Shown: positions 46,782-55,947, numbered from the stretch's first letter. The stretch is 64,000 nt of DNA from Chloroflexota bacterium (GCA_029782365.1 JAKOUW010000076.1:248001-312000), one strand, 5' to 3'. Notes: generated from the letters alone by a model not told the origin. Made by a program: numbers and translations.

Positions 46782-47582
46782 TTATTTTTGTCGAGCTGCT
46801 TCCTGAAGGCTGTTGCGTAAGGGAGGAGGAAAATTTTGAATAGTTTGCCGGATAAACCAGCCGGTATCTGGATTGTTGCTGGTTTCCAAATTCTGGCGTA
46901 GAAGAAATGCAGCCTCGTTTGGTGAGCGTTCTATCAAGGCGAGAAGCAGGATAAGAATTTCATGGCGCACATCCGGTTGAGATTTTCTAATTAATGACTG
47001 AAAGATCCGAAAAATGGCCGGCAAATTTTCATAATCTGGATGAAGAGCCAGATTCGAAAGTAATTGAATAGCAACTTTTTTTGATTTTGTTGAATCCTGA
47101 TTGAGGGATTCGGTGATCCAGTCAATAATCAGCTTTGGGGAATTTTGGCGTAACCGAAATGATCCCAATTCTGCCACGTCTGCCGCAAGGCGGTCCTCCA
47201 ATGAGGTTGATAACCAGGAATTTAAGCGCTGAAAGATTGGCACTGCATCCGTTGGATCGATCTGACCGAGCAGAAAAGCAGCCACGGTTTTTAATTCAAC
47301 CCAGTTTTCTTCCCACAAAACATCACATAAAATCAGCGTAGATTGGGGATCGACCTGAGCGTGGGAAATCAATTGTAAATGCAGTTGACGAAGCATCGGC
47401 GATGGTGGATCATACGCCGGTGTGAGATACCTGATTCTTCCAGTCTCCCCGGGCCGTTGGGTTCGATTGGCATAAAAGCCCAGCAGATTGTGTAGTTCAT
47501 TAAGGAATATATCAGGTTGTTCGTAATGTTCAACCAGGGCAGCAATCTGGATTCGCAAGCGGGCTGGTTGAATTGCTGGCAT
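46782..47582 (-). CDS. HEAT-like helical repeat protein
   Basis: A 266-residue protein composed of predicted helical pairs (for example VAAFLLGQIDPTDAVPIFQRL and KKVAIQLLSNLALHPDYENL, each one repeat-like), without a signal peptide or membrane segment. The pattern resembles HEAT/ARM-type solenoids that serve as protein-binding scaffolds, but no named family is recognised. It starts 11 bases after proS and is likely in the same operon. Function unknown. Confidence 0.6.
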   Translation of the reverse strand: MPAIQPARLRIQIAALVEHYEQPDIFLNELHNLLGFYANRTQRPGETGRIRYLTPAYDPPSPMLRQLHLQLISHAQVDPQSTLILCDVLWEENWVELKTVAAFLLGQIDPTDAVPIFQRLNSWLSTSLEDRLAADVAELGSFRLRQNSPKLIIDWITESLNQDSTKSKKVAIQLLSNLALHPDYENLPAIFRIFQSLIRKSQPDVRHEILILLLALIERSPNEAAFLLRQNLETSNNPDTGWFIRQTIQNFPPPLRNSLQEAARQK

Positions 47583-47593
47583 ATCTATCTTGA

Positions 47594-49027
47594 CTAATAA
47601 GAACGGGCGAAATACACTTTCTCAGAGGCCTGTTCGCCGCACACAATACACGGTCCATGACCACCGGGTTGGTCCGTGGGTATGCAGCGTGTCGAGGCCT
47701 TGGTTTCCTCTTTTACTTTGGCTTCGCATTCCTTCTTCCCACACCACCAGGAATAAGCCCAACCATTTTGGACGGCATCCATCAATTCGCCATAGGATTT
47801 TGGATCGTGTGTATTCGCCTTGCGAAAAGCCAGGGCGCGCTCAAAGAGTGACTTTTGAACTGTGTTCAACAATTCCTCAACCTGGAGGTTCAATTGGTCA
47901 CGGCCTACAAAGGATTTTCCCTCCCTGCCTGGAATATCGCGCCGTGCTATGGCGACTGAATTCTTTTCAACATCCTTTGGGCCGATTTCAATTCGCAAAG
48001 GCACACCGCGCAATTCCCAATCATTGAATTTGAATCCAGGCGTGACTTCTTCGCGGCTGTCAACATGGACACGGAAGTTCCCAAGCTGCTGATTAACTTC
48101 ATTTACAACTGGCAACACTTTTTCTTTTTCTGCATCATTTTTGTAAATTGGCACAATCACTACCTGAGTCGGCGCCAACCTGGGAGGCAAAACGAGCCCC
48201 TGATCATCACCGTGCGTCATGATAATGGCGCCCACAAAGCGCGTCGAGAGACCCCAAGAGGTCGTCCACGCGTACTGGAGTTCGTTGTTCCAATCCAGGA
48301 ATTGGATATTGAATGCTTTGGCAAAATTCTGCCCTAAAAAGTGCGAGGTACCCGATTGCAAGGCGCGGGTATCACCCATCATTGCTTCGATGGTATATGA
48401 GTTTACTGCCCCCGCAAATTTTTCTGTTTCACTTTTTCGCCCTGGAACGACTGGCACTGCACCTTCCGTGATAGCGAAATCCGCGTATACATCCAGCATG
48501 CGCTGAGTCTCCTCGCGAGCTTCTTCAGCTGTCGAATGGGCAGTGTGGCCCTCTTGCCAATAAAACTCTAGAGTCCGCAAGAAAAGCTTGGTGCGCATTT
48601 CCCAGCGCACGACATTGCCCCATTGGTTAATTAAGATAGGTAGATCGCGATATGATTTTACCCACTTGGAATACATCGAACCAATCACAGTTTCGGATGT
48701 GGGGCGGACAACCAGTGGTTCTTCTAATTTTTCGCCTCCGCCGATAGTTACTATGGCCAGTTCAGGGGCGAATCCCTCCACATGTTCTTTTTCTTTTTCT
48801 AAGAATGACATAGGGATAAACAATGGAAAGGCAGCATTAACATGCCCTGTAGCTTTGAAGCGCCGATCCAACGCACTCTGGATATTCTCCCAAACAGCCC
48901 AACCATTTGGGCGGACAACCATACAACCGCGAACCGGCGCATAATCTGCCAGTTCTGCTTTCAACACGAGCTGGTTATACCATTCCGCATAATTTTCTTT
49001 TCTAGAGGGTAACTTTTCGTTATTCAT
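47594..49027 (-). CDS. proS: Prolyl-tRNA synthetase, short archaeal/eukaryote-like type
   Basis: A 477-residue class II synthetase. Motif 1 and 2 regions are visible as GCMVVRPNGWAVWENIQSALD, given here in parts (VRPNGWAVWE), VVRPTSETVIGSMYSKWVKSYRDLP (RPTSETVI), and motif 2 RWEMRTKLFLRTLEFYWQEGH (RTLEFYWQEGHTAH). An anticodon-binding domain follows, then a C-terminal zinc-like domain ending KVYFARSY. The length and the C-terminal Tyr ending mark the archaeal/eukaryote-like ProRS without the bacterial editing insertion, found in several bacterial phyla including Chloroflexota. It charges tRNA-Pro. It lies in a run with the LOG-family and MazG-like genes upstream. Confidence 0.95.
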   Translation of the reverse strand: MNNEKLPSRKENYAEWYNQLVLKAELADYAPVRGCMVVRPNGWAVWENIQSALDRRFKATGHVNAAFPLFIPMSFLEKEKEHVEGFAPELAIVTIGGGEKLEEPLVVRPTSETVIGSMYSKWVKSYRDLPILINQWGNVVRWEMRTKLFLRTLEFYWQEGHTAHSTAEEAREETQRMLDVYADFAITEGAVPVVPGRKSETEKFAGAVNSYTIEAMMGDTRALQSGTSHFLGQNFAKAFNIQFLDWNNELQYAWTTSWGLSTRFVGAIIMTHGDDQGLVLPPRLAPTQVVIVPIYKNDAEKEKVLPVVNEVNQQLGNFRVHVDSREEVTPGFKFNDWELRGVPLRIEIGPKDVEKNSVAIARRDIPGREGKSFVGRDQLNLQVEELLNTVQKSLFERALAFRKANTHDPKSYGELMDAVQNGWAYSWWCGKKECEAKVKEETKASTRCIPTDQPGGHGPCIVCGEQASEKVYFARSY

Positions 49028-49059
49028 TTAACTGGATTTCTTTCCTTAATAGATTCGGG

Positions 49060-49629
49060 CTATACTTTACCACCGGCATGAAATTCTTGCAACATAAGAA
49101 TCGCTTGATGAGGATCCGTTGCAAATGCCGCCCACTGCCTTTGATCATAGGGAATATAATTGTTGAATTCCTTGTAAAAGGTTGAAAATATTTTTTTCCA
49201 GCCTACGCCGATCATAACGAGTGGGCGAGGTGGTATAGTGTGGATCAGTAGCTGGTTCCAGGTCATCATGATTTCTGTCAGGGTACCGATTCCTCCAGGA
49301 AGAGCCACAGCGGCATCACAAAAATCAATCAACGCCAGCATGCGTTCCCTTAATGTTGCAAACTTACGTTCCTCGTGCACCCAGGGATTGACTTTGGTGT
49401 TGCGCCAGTTTTCGATGTCCATGCAGGTGACTCCGATCACATGACTGCCTCCTTCAGCAGCGCCACGCGAGACTGCTTCCATAGTTCCGATATATCCGCC
49501 AGTCAACACGGTCCAGCCTTGTTTCCCGATAAGCCTGCCCAAGAGCAATGCTTCATCGTAAGATGGCTCTCCTGGGAGGGGGGAGGCGCCTCCAAATACT
49601 GTGACTTTAAATGTGTTCAAATCGTTCAT
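49060..49629 (-). CDS. LOG-family Rossmann protein (lysine decarboxylase-like, nucleotide 5'-monophosphate phosphoribohydrolase type)
   Basis: A 189-residue protein with VFGGASP at the N-terminus, the LTGGYIGTMEAVSRGAAEGGSHVIGV region and the PGGIGTLTEIMMTWNQ motif of the LOG/TIGR00725-730 family. The known plant members release free cytokinins from their nucleotides; bacterial members cleave AMP or related nucleotides. The true substrate here is unknown. It overlaps the MazG-like gene by 4 bases. Confidence 0.88.
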   Translation of the reverse strand: MNDLNTFKVTVFGGASPLPGEPSYDEALLLGRLIGKQGWTVLTGGYIGTMEAVSRGAAEGGSHVIGVTCMDIENWRNTKVNPWVHEERKFATLRERMLALIDFCDAAVALPGGIGTLTEIMMTWNQLLIHTIPPRPLVMIGVGWKKIFSTFYKEFNNYIPYDQRQWAAFATDPHQAILMLQEFHAGGKV

Positions 49630-49964
49630 AAGGTAGGTGATTCGGGATTATTTTCAGGAAGATCGTTATCCCAGGTACGTGTGTAGTTGTGGGAAAGTTT
49701 TTCTAGGACAGCTTGTTCAAGGTCAATGCCAGAAATACTGGCAATCTGGAGCAGATAGAGCGCTACATCAGCCAATTCACCTGCTAATTCCTGTGGGTGT
49801 TTTGATACCTCGGTCCATTGAAAATGTTCAAGGACTTCGGATGCCTCAAGGCATAGGGAAATCGCGAGGTTTCGAGGGGTCTGGGGGCGTTTACTGTTTT
49901 CTGCATACCAACCCTGGCTGCGGACAAAACGGTGCATTTCTTCGGTCAATTCATGGATTTGCAT
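49626..49964 (-). CDS. MazG-like nucleotide pyrophosphohydrolase
   Basis: Start placed at ATG 49964; a longer frame would run through the divergent promoter. The 112-residue protein has the MazG motif CLEASEVLEHFQW and ELADVALYLLQIA with the acidic residues that bind Mg2+. It probably hydrolyses nucleoside triphosphates to monophosphates and may clean damaged nucleotides. Only 46 bases separate it from the divergent YkgJ-like gene. Confidence 0.88.
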   Translation of the reverse strand: MQIHELTEEMHRFVRSQGWYAENSKRPQTPRNLAISLCLEASEVLEHFQWTEVSKHPQELAGELADVALYLLQIASISGIDLEQAVLEKLSHNYTRTWDNDLPENNPESPTL

Positions 49965-50010
49965 CAGAAAATTATACCTGATGATATAGGCTTTTAATGT
50001 AGAATGGATT

Positions 50011-50541
50011 ATGGCTTCCGAGCAAGAATCGCAATCTTTATGCCTGGCGTGCGGTTTATGCTGCAATGGAGCCCTTCATGGGCGGACGATCATCGCAGAT
50101 AATGAAATTCATAAGGCCGCTGAGCTAGGCCTAGAGATTGAGTTGTCGGTAATCCCACCTGGTTTCAAGCAGCCCTGTGTTATGTTTGTTGGAAATTGCT
50201 GCAACATTTATGCTCAACGGCCGACCTCTTGCCAGGTTTACCGATGCGCTTTATTGGAAAAATACGAAGCTGGAAGAGTAACTTACGAAGAGGCGATGAG
50301 GGTAGTTGATCAAGGTAGATCTATGTATGAAGCAGTTCTTGACTCGCTGCCCGAAGGAATCACAGTCGCTCAACTGCGAAATATCCTAAGAATCGACAAT
50401 CAAAAAACAACCGACTGGTACCATGCAGATGAAAACCAGCCGGTTGTTACTGAAGCTTTGCTTCACTTTGTCGTTCTTTCATGGCATCTGGATCGATTTT
50501 TTCGTAAACCAAACACCTTACAGGAATCAAATCGGGATTAG
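50011..50541 (+). CDS. YkgJ-family cysteine cluster protein
   Basis: A 176-residue protein with CLACGLCCNG, PCVMFVGNCCNIYAQRP and SCQVYRC, the Cys set of the YkgJ (UPF0153) family, thought to bind zinc or an iron-sulfur cluster. Length is near the family's. No catalytic role is established. Its last 4 bases overlap the convergent DDAH-like gene. Confidence 0.85.
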   Translation: MASEQESQSLCLACGLCCNGALHGRTIIADNEIHKAAELGLEIELSVIPPGFKQPCVMFVGNCCNIYAQRPTSCQVYRCALLEKYEAGRVTYEEAMRVVDQGRSMYEAVLDSLPEGITVAQLRNILRIDNQKTTDWYHADENQPVVTEALLHFVVLSWHLDRFFRKPNTLQESNRD

Positions 50542-51314
50542 AGTTGGAAACGGAGAGACAAACAACTGAGACCGCCGTCCATTTTTTGAAACTCTGACAT
50601 TGCTAACGGCATGACTGCAAAACCAGCTTCTTCGATTTGCTTTTTTAACTTGGGGTAACCGGATGGCAGGATCACAGTTCCATTTACGAGGATGCAGTTG
50701 GTTGCATATTGATCTGCTTCCTCGGCAATGATGCATTGAAAACCATCAAAGGCAGGATGATTCGCCAGTGCATTTGCGACGACTAAAGTGCGATTTCCAA
50801 GATATGCTATACCGCTCTTTAAGTGAAGCAAACCGGGTGTCTCCCGAATATCAATGAAAGCAGATGTGCATCCCTCTTTTCCTAACAAATAGCTTAGCTG
50901 TGCTGCGCCATCTTGGTTGGTCCGCTGGGAAACGCCGATGAAAAAGTGATTTCCGGCTTCGCAAATATCGCCTCCATCCAGTGTGCCAGGGGCGGCTATT
51001 TGAGCATAGCGAGAAAAATAGGTGAGTATTTCGGGCTTAATTAGTTCGACTTCTCCAAATCGGCTTTCCGCACCAGGCCGGGAAAAAACGGCCAGGTTTT
51101 GAAAAAGAACGGCTGTATCTTCTACAAATGTTGAATCCGGGAATTCTAGACTGGCGGGTAGAACCTTTACAGTTAAACCAAGTGAAGCTAATGCTCGTTG
51201 GTAAGCGGCATGCTGGCTCAGCGCTTCTCTATAATCAGGTGCTCCCAAGTCAGCGGTGGTGAGACCAGCAGCAAAATTTGTTCCAGGAAGGCGACAAATG
51301 GCATGGGTAAACAT
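50538..51314 (-). CDS. Dimethylarginine dimethylaminohydrolase-like amidinotransferase-fold hydrolase
   Basis: A 258-residue protein with PDSTFVEDTAV, TLDGGDICEAG, the catalytic-His segment HLKSGIAYLGN and the C-terminal nucleophile Cys in GGLSCLSLRF. These are the conserved residues of DDAH and related guanidino-modifying enzymes, which release citrulline and an amine from methylated arginine. The family call is firm; the exact substrate is not. It is downstream of the paired lipoproteins only by position, on the same strand. Confidence 0.87.
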   Translation of the reverse strand: MFTHAICRLPGTNFAAGLTTADLGAPDYREALSQHAAYQRALASLGLTVKVLPASLEFPDSTFVEDTAVLFQNLAVFSRPGAESRFGEVELIKPEILTYFSRYAQIAAPGTLDGGDICEAGNHFFIGVSQRTNQDGAAQLSYLLGKEGCTSAFIDIRETPGLLHLKSGIAYLGNRTLVVANALANHPAFDGFQCIIAEEADQYATNCILVNGTVILPSGYPKLKKQIEEAGFAVMPLAMSEFQKMDGGLSCLSLRFQL

Positions 51315-51319
51315 AATGG

Positions 51320-52000
51320 TCAGGGTTTGGTGACAATAAAATTATCGAATAGGACAGATACGTTGCCCTGGTCATAGGTGCCGGCTAGAAGACCTACTTC
51401 GCCCTTCGTCAAGTCTGCATCAGTTACATGGGTCAATTCAGTTCCATTAGCCGATAGAGTCAGGTCCTCTCCGATACACTTCACCTGGATATGGTTGGTG
51501 GTTTTGCCGGAATGAATGGCGGAGGTGTTTTTGCCTAGCTCACTCATAACGATCAGGCTTTCCTTCCCTTGTGAAAACTTAGATATTCCATAAAAACCAT
51601 CGCTGCTGATCGTCAGAAAGTAAAAATTGTCCGAATCTTGGTAACGGCAAATCACTCCAATATCGTTGACCTCGGCGCCATCTTCCAGAGCAGCATCTAC
51701 ATCGACGATAACATCGCTCGGGAAATTTACATTCGGGTTAGCCCACAAATAGTATTGTGTCTGGTTTGTAATTTGAATGCGAAAGGCTTCATGGTAATAA
51801 TCAGTAGAACCTGAGGTGTCGGAATGGCGATCCCAGCCACTAGATGTACTGGAAAAATCATCTTTAAAGAGCACACTAGTATTTGTTCCGTTTTGGGAAG
51901 AGCCCGGGTTATTGGTATTACTAAGCGCCTGACAGCTCAGGGAAATCATGGCGATCAGTAAAACGAAGGCAATCATAGGGAAATATTTTTTATTCATCAT
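51320..52000 (-). CDS. Lipoprotein, paralogue of the next gene, beta-sandwich type
   Basis: A 226-residue lipoprotein with the lipobox SLSC. The mature part begins with a Ser/Asn/Thr linker and continues as a single domain with FKDDFSSTSSGWDRHSD, DIGVICRYQDSDNFYFLTISSDG.YGISK and LAGTYDQGNVSVLFDNF (shown in parts). It resembles concanavalin-like or DUF1080-type sandwich folds seen in secreted Chloroflexota proteins. Two in-frame ATGs (52000 and 51997) follow GGAAAGGAAAG; the second has better spacing. Its upstream neighbour is a clear paralogue. Function unknown, probably ligand binding at the cell surface. Confidence 0.75.
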   Translation of the reverse strand: MMNKKYFPMIAFVLLIAMISLSCQALSNTNNPGSSQNGTNTSVLFKDDFSSTSSGWDRHSDTSGSTDYYHEAFRIQITNQTQYYLWANPNVNFPSDVIVDVDAALEDGAEVNDIGVICRYQDSDNFYFLTISSDGFYGISKFSQGKESLIVMSELGKNTSAIHSGKTTNHIQVKCIGEDLTLSANGTELTHVTDADLTKGEVGLLAGTYDQGNVSVLFDNFIVTKP

Positions 52001-52034
52001 CTTTCCTTTCCGGGCATTTTCTTAATAAACAAGA

Positions 52035-52697
52035 CTAAGGAGTGGATACCGTGAAATTATCAAACCAGACATTGATCTCAGGATCAGAATAGGTGCCCAC
52101 GAATAAGCCTACACCACCTGAAGGAAGATCGCTGTCGTCAACACGTTCCAATTCTGTATTGTTTGCAACTAAAACCAGAGACGAACCGAGACATTCTGCA
52201 TGGATATGATTAATTGCCTGGCCTGGCAAAATGACATTGTCAATGTGTGGCATCTCATCCATACCGATTAGGGTTTCCACTCCTTTGACAACTTTAGAAA
52301 TGCCAAAACTGCCATTGGAGGTGATCGCCAAAAAATAATAATTTTGGGAGTCGATGAAACGACAGATAACTCCCATATCATTTTTCGCGCTTCCACCATC
52401 GAAGCGGATATCGGTATCGACAGCCACATCGTTCCCGAATTGGCGATCCAGGATTCCCCAAAGCGCAGATTGGAGGTGATTTACAATATGGATTCTATAG
52501 CCACCATTATCATAATCATTGACATAATTAGCATCTGAGTGCCTGGTCCATCCACTGTTAGTAGTAGAGAAATCATCCAAAAAAGCCGACCGCCAATTTA
52601 CCGGTTGATGAGTGGGAGAAACAGCGGCGGGCGCAGATTGGCAGGCTGATAATGTCAGCAGGAAAATGATAAAAAGAGATGGCGTGAGGAATTTCAT
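52035..52697 (-). CDS. Lipoprotein, paralogue of the preceding gene
   Basis: A 220-residue lipoprotein with lipobox LSAC and the same mature domain as its neighbour: FLDDFSTTNSGWTRHSDANY, DMGVICRFIDSQNYYFLAIT, GISKVVKGVETLIGMDEM and GVGLFVGTYSDPEINVWFDNF (each partly quoted). The two genes are 34 bases apart and divergent enough to be an older tandem duplication. The start overlaps the dipeptidase stop by 4 bases, so it is translationally coupled to it. Function unknown. Confidence 0.75.
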   Translation of the reverse strand: MKFLTPSLFIIFLLTLSACQSAPAAVSPTHQPVNWRSAFLDDFSTTNSGWTRHSDANYVNDYDNGGYRIHIVNHLQSALWGILDRQFGNDVAVDTDIRFDGGSAKNDMGVICRFIDSQNYYFLAITSNGSFGISKVVKGVETLIGMDEMPHIDNVILPGQAINHIHAECLGSSLVLVANNTELERVDDSDLPSGGVGLFVGTYSDPEINVWFDNFTVSTP

Positions 52698-54055
52698 GAG
52701 TCAGCAAATTCCTTCAGTATCCGGACGATATGCTTGGCGCCTTTCAAGTAAAGATCGAGATCTACATTTTCATTTGGCGCATGTGCTTGCGAGCCGGGAT
52801 GGCCAATTCCGGCTGTGACGATTGGCACCTTGATTGTTTCCAGGAAAATATGGTTTGGTCCAGATCCACCAACCATTGGGACAATGTCCATCGGTTTTCC
52901 GTAAATGGGTTCTGCAGTGTCCACAACCAATTTGACAAATGGATCATTCGGATCAGTTCTGCCTGGAGCTTCACCGCCAAGCATTGTCGCTTTGACATCG
53001 GTAAATCCTCGTTCATCGAGATAGGCGCGCAACTTCCGGAATATATCAACAGGCGTCTGGTTGGGCACCAAGCGGAAATCGACTTTCGCAGAGGCGCGCG
53101 CCGGAAGAACTGTCTTAGAGCCAGGGCCTTGATATCCAGAAGTCAACCCGCAAATGGTGCAGGTGGGTTGAAATACTTCTGCCAATCGCAGTTCAACCCC
53201 ACCTTCCAATCCGTGCAAAAAGTGATCGACGCCATAGCGTTGTCTGTATTCTTCAGCCGTTTCTGGGAGGTCTTCCATGAGCTGGCGATCACGTTCACTT
53301 GGAGGAACAATGTGGTCATAAAATCCTGGAATCAAGATGCGTTCATCCTGAGTTTTGAGGGAATTTAATGCCCAGACGAGACGCCAGGCAGCATTGGGGA
53401 AGATTGAACCACCCACACCGGAATGAACATCCTGGCTGAGCAGGTCAACGGTTAATTCGACATAACATATACCTCGTAAACCAAGGTACTGCATCGGAAC
53501 ACCTCGATGGTCAACCCCTCCGAATTCCCACACGCAGGCATCTGCCGATAAACGGCCGGCATAAGCTTTGACGAATTCCTCCAAATGAACACTGCTCGTT
53601 TCCTCTTCACCTTCAATAATAAATTTGATGTTACAGGGGAGTTCGCCATCGACATCTAGCAAGGCATCAATCGCATGCAATCTGGATGTGATATGACCTT
53701 TATCATCGCTTACACCGCGGGCATACAGATGTCCATCTCGAATAGTCGGTTCGAACGGAGGGGAAATCCACAAATCCAGCGGCTCCGGCGGTTGAACGTC
53801 GTAATGGTTATAAAAGAGTAAGGTTTTATTATTCTTGCCTTTTCTTTCGGCCAGGACGACGGGAGCACCGCCAGTAGAAATCACCTCGACTTGAAAACCA
53901 CGTTGTCGCAATAAATTGGCAGTCAGATCCGCGCAATCAACCATCCCCCAGTTTTGAGCTCCTACTGAAGGTTGGGCGCAAAGCCGGCTAAGTTCTGCAA
54001 TACTTTGATCCAATTTACTCTCAAGAAATTGATCATACTTCGTTTTGTTATTCAT
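52694..54055 (-). CDS. M20-family dipeptidase
   Basis: ATG 54055 follows GAGGTGACC and is preferred over GTG 54061. The 453-residue product has LLFYNHYDVQPPEPLDLW, YARGVSDDKGH, IEGEEETSS with the catalytic Glu, and the lid domain DLLSQDVHSGVGG, matching CNDP/PepV-like M20 peptidases that cleave dipeptides with two divalent metals. It is probably cytoplasmic. It is the second gene after the VTT membrane protein in a leftward run. Confidence 0.9.
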   Translation of the reverse strand: MNNKTKYDQFLESKLDQSIAELSRLCAQPSVGAQNWGMVDCADLTANLLRQRGFQVEVISTGGAPVVLAERKGKNNKTLLFYNHYDVQPPEPLDLWISPPFEPTIRDGHLYARGVSDDKGHITSRLHAIDALLDVDGELPCNIKFIIEGEEETSSVHLEEFVKAYAGRLSADACVWEFGGVDHRGVPMQYLGLRGICYVELTVDLLSQDVHSGVGGSIFPNAAWRLVWALNSLKTQDERILIPGFYDHIVPPSERDRQLMEDLPETAEEYRQRYGVDHFLHGLEGGVELRLAEVFQPTCTICGLTSGYQGPGSKTVLPARASAKVDFRLVPNQTPVDIFRKLRAYLDERGFTDVKATMLGGEAPGRTDPNDPFVKLVVDTAEPIYGKPMDIVPMVGGSGPNHIFLETIKVPIVTAGIGHPGSQAHAPNENVDLDLYLKGAKHIVRILKEFADS

Positions 54056-54062
54056 GGTCACC

Positions 54063-54596
54063 TCAGTTTATAAATTTGAGCAAAGATGAACCGGCATAAG
54101 CAAACAAGATCATCTTGACTGTTTCACCCATCCAACAAAAAAGAAGAAATCGCCAGACCGGCATTTTGAGTGTCCCAGCGGCAGCGCCAGCCAGATCGAA
54201 AATTGGATTTGGTATGGCTGCCAATAAAAATACAGCCACTCCGCCATATTTTTTCATCCAACCTTCGATTCTTTCGTACCATTTTGAGCGTTCTGCGATA
54301 CTCTGACCCGAAAAACCGACTAAATAGCCGCTCATCTCACCTAACGCAGCGCCAGCACCGGCCGCCAAAGCAACAAATCCCGGATTGAATATCGCTCCCA
54401 TGGTAAAAACCACTGCCACCCCGGGAGCAGGAAGAATGACCGTGGCATATGCCAGGAAAGCCAGGACGAAAATTCCTGGATAACCATACACTGCAAGCTG
54501 CTCGGCCTGATCTCGAATAGAAAAGATAAAAACGCTCAACGCAACCACGAGCACCAATGCGAGAAGCCTGAAAAGGTTGACCAGCCAGGGAGGCAT
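54063..54596 (-). CDS. VTT-domain (DedA/TVP38-like) membrane protein
   Basis: A 177-residue membrane protein with about five hydrophobic segments, and the VTT/SNARE-associated-like motifs VVFTMGAIFNPGFVALAAGAGAALGEMSGYLVG (shown in parts: GAALGEMSGYLVG) and AIPNPIFDLAGAAAG. Relatives move or flip lipids or handle membrane stress. Its ATG shares one base with the stop of the cyclophilin gene (TAATG), so the two are coupled. Confidence 0.85.
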   Translation of the reverse strand: MPPWLVNLFRLLALVLVVALSVFIFSIRDQAEQLAVYGYPGIFVLAFLAYATVILPAPGVAVVFTMGAIFNPGFVALAAGAGAALGEMSGYLVGFSGQSIAERSKWYERIEGWMKKYGGVAVFLLAAIPNPIFDLAGAAAGTLKMPVWRFLLFCWMGETVKMILFAYAGSSLLKFIN

Positions 54597-55108
54597 TATG
54601 CTTCTTGAATTGTGATCGAGTTGATTTTTGTAGCAGGTGAATTTATTTTCATCGGATCACGCGACTGAATCGCCATAACTACATCCATGCCTTGGACAAC
54701 AACGCCAAAAATACTGTGCTTGTTGTCGAGCCAGGGTGTTGGAACGTGTGTGATAAAGAATTGAGAGCCATTGGTTCCCGGGCCGGCGTTTGCCATAGAG
54801 AGAATGCCCGGTTTGTCATGCTTCAGGCTCGGGTGGAATTCATCTTGAAATTTATATCCGGGACCGCCCCGCCCTGTACCGGTAGGATCGCCGCCTTGAG
54901 CCATGAAATCGGGAATTACACGGTGAAAAATTGTGCCGTCATAGAACCCTTCACGCGCTAGAAAAACAAAATTGTTCACAGTATTTGGCACTTTATCAGC
55001 AAATAATTGTATCGTGATATCGCCTGCATCCGTGTGAAATACAGCCGTGTAGTTCTTTTTCAAATCCAGCTTAAAAGCTGGCGGCTTAGGGTAACTTTTT
55101 GAAGACAT
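54596..55108 (-). CDS. Cytoplasmic cyclophilin-type peptidyl-prolyl isomerase
   Basis: Start at ATG 55108, as the longer frame to 55192 runs into the uridine kinase gene. The 170-residue protein is a single cyclophilin domain with [33 protein letters not shown] and [13 protein letters not shown], catalytic Arg included. It has no signal or membrane anchor, in contrast to the anchored paralogue at 15153-15866. It catalyses proline cis-trans isomerisation during protein folding. Confidence 0.92.
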   Translation of the reverse strand: MSSKSYPKPPAFKLDLKKNYTAVFHTDAGDITIQLFADKVPNTVNNFVFLAREGFYDGTIFHRVIPDFMAQGGDPTGTGRGGPGYKFQDEFHPSLKHDKPGILSMANAGPGTNGSQFFITHVPTPWLDNKHSIFGVVVQGMDVVMAIQSRDPMKINSPATKINSITIQEA

Positions 55109-55136
55109 AGTGAAATAAATTTCCTTTCTTTTCGGT

Positions 55137-55787
55137 TTATTCTTCTGTTTGACGATCGCGGTCGGCAAGTAAGGCGCGAATGCGAGCCACAATCATATCA
55201 AGAGCCACCAGGTTAAACCCTCCTTCAGGGATGATGACATCAGCATACCGTTTGGAAGGCTCAACAAATTCCATGTGCATTGGGCGGACCGTCGCCAGGT
55301 ATTGGTCAATTACCGAGTCGGTTGAGCGGCCACGCTCGGCGATGTCTCTTTTCAATCGGCGAATGAAGCGTATATCAGCATCTGTATCCACAAAGATTTT
55401 CACATCAAACAATTTTCTGAGCTCAGGTTCTGTAAAAATTAAGATGCCTTCCACCAGAATGATCGGCTGCGGTTCGACATGCAAAGTATTTTTAGTACGG
55501 GAATGGGTTCTGAAATCATAAACAGGCAGCTCGACCGCAATATTTTCTTTGAGCTGTTTGATATGATTGATAAGAAGCTCAGTGTCGAGCGAATCCGGGT
55601 GGTCAAAATTCACTTCGCCGCGCGCACCAAGCGGCATGCGGGAGAGGTCTTTATAATACGCATCATGTGGAAGAACGGTAATATGTTGAGCGCCTACGCG
55701 TTCTACAATTGCATTCGCCACAGTCGTCTTGCCTGATCCGGTGCCGCCTGCCAGGCCGATGATGAGTGGTCGGGAAAGTGTATTCAC
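55137..55787 (-). CDS. udk: Uridine kinase
   Basis: A 216-residue protein with Walker [13 protein letters not shown], the [14 protein letters not shown] substrate loop, [13 protein letters not shown] and the [14 protein letters not shown] lid. It phosphorylates uridine and cytidine for pyrimidine salvage. Start chosen at GTG 55787, which gives the standard N-terminus before the P-loop; the longer frame from 55832 overlaps the tRNA terminator. A TATAAT only 6 bases before the GTG suggests a leaderless message. Confidence 0.9.
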   Translation of the reverse strand: MNTLSRPLIIGLAGGTGSGKTTVANAIVERVGAQHITVLPHDAYYKDLSRMPLGARGEVNFDHPDSLDTELLINHIKQLKENIAVELPVYDFRTHSRTKNTLHVEPQPIILVEGILIFTEPELRKLFDVKIFVDTDADIRFIRRLKRDIAERGRSTDSVIDQYLATVRPMHMEFVEPSKRYADVIIPEGGFNLVALDMIVARIRALLADRDRQTEE

Positions 55788-55793
55788 ACCAGC

Positions 55794-55821
55794 ATTATAC
55801 TGGAAGGATGCTAAAAACAAA
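55794..55821 (-). promoter_or_regulatory. Putative promoter for leaderless udk transcript
   Basis: Read leftward, TATAAT (55799-55794) is followed by six bases and the GTG start. A weak -35 match (TTTGTT, 55821-55816) lies 16 bases upstream. Transcription would begin at or next to the start codon. Confidence 0.4.
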
Positions 55822-55850
55822 AGCAGCGCCAAAAGTCAATCGGGCGCTGC
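55811..55850 (-). terminator. Intrinsic terminator of tRNA-Thr gene
   Basis: GCAGCGCC and GGCGCTGC (55823-55830 with 55843-55850) form an 8-bp stem. Read leftward it is followed by TTTTGTTTTTAG, a good U-tract. It starts 9 bases past the tRNA 3' end. Confidence 0.85.
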
Positions 55851-55858
55851 CTTCTAAA

Positions 55859-55931
55859 AGCCACCGAAGGGATTCGAACCCATGACCTAACGTTTACGAA
55901 ACGCTTGCTCTACCGACTGAGCTACGGTGGC
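55859..55931 (-). tRNA. tRNA-Thr (anticodon CGT)
   Basis: The reverse strand folds as a full cloverleaf: acceptor GCCACCG/CGGTGGC, D-arm GCTC..GAGC, anticodon stem AGCGT/ACGTT with loop TTCGTAA (anticodon CGT, reads ACG, Thr), variable AGGTC, and T-loop TTCGAAT. The T-stem has one T-T mismatch. Position 55859 is the discriminator; CCA is not encoded. Confidence 0.95.
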
Positions 55932-55947
55932 ATCAGTCCGAAGGCGC

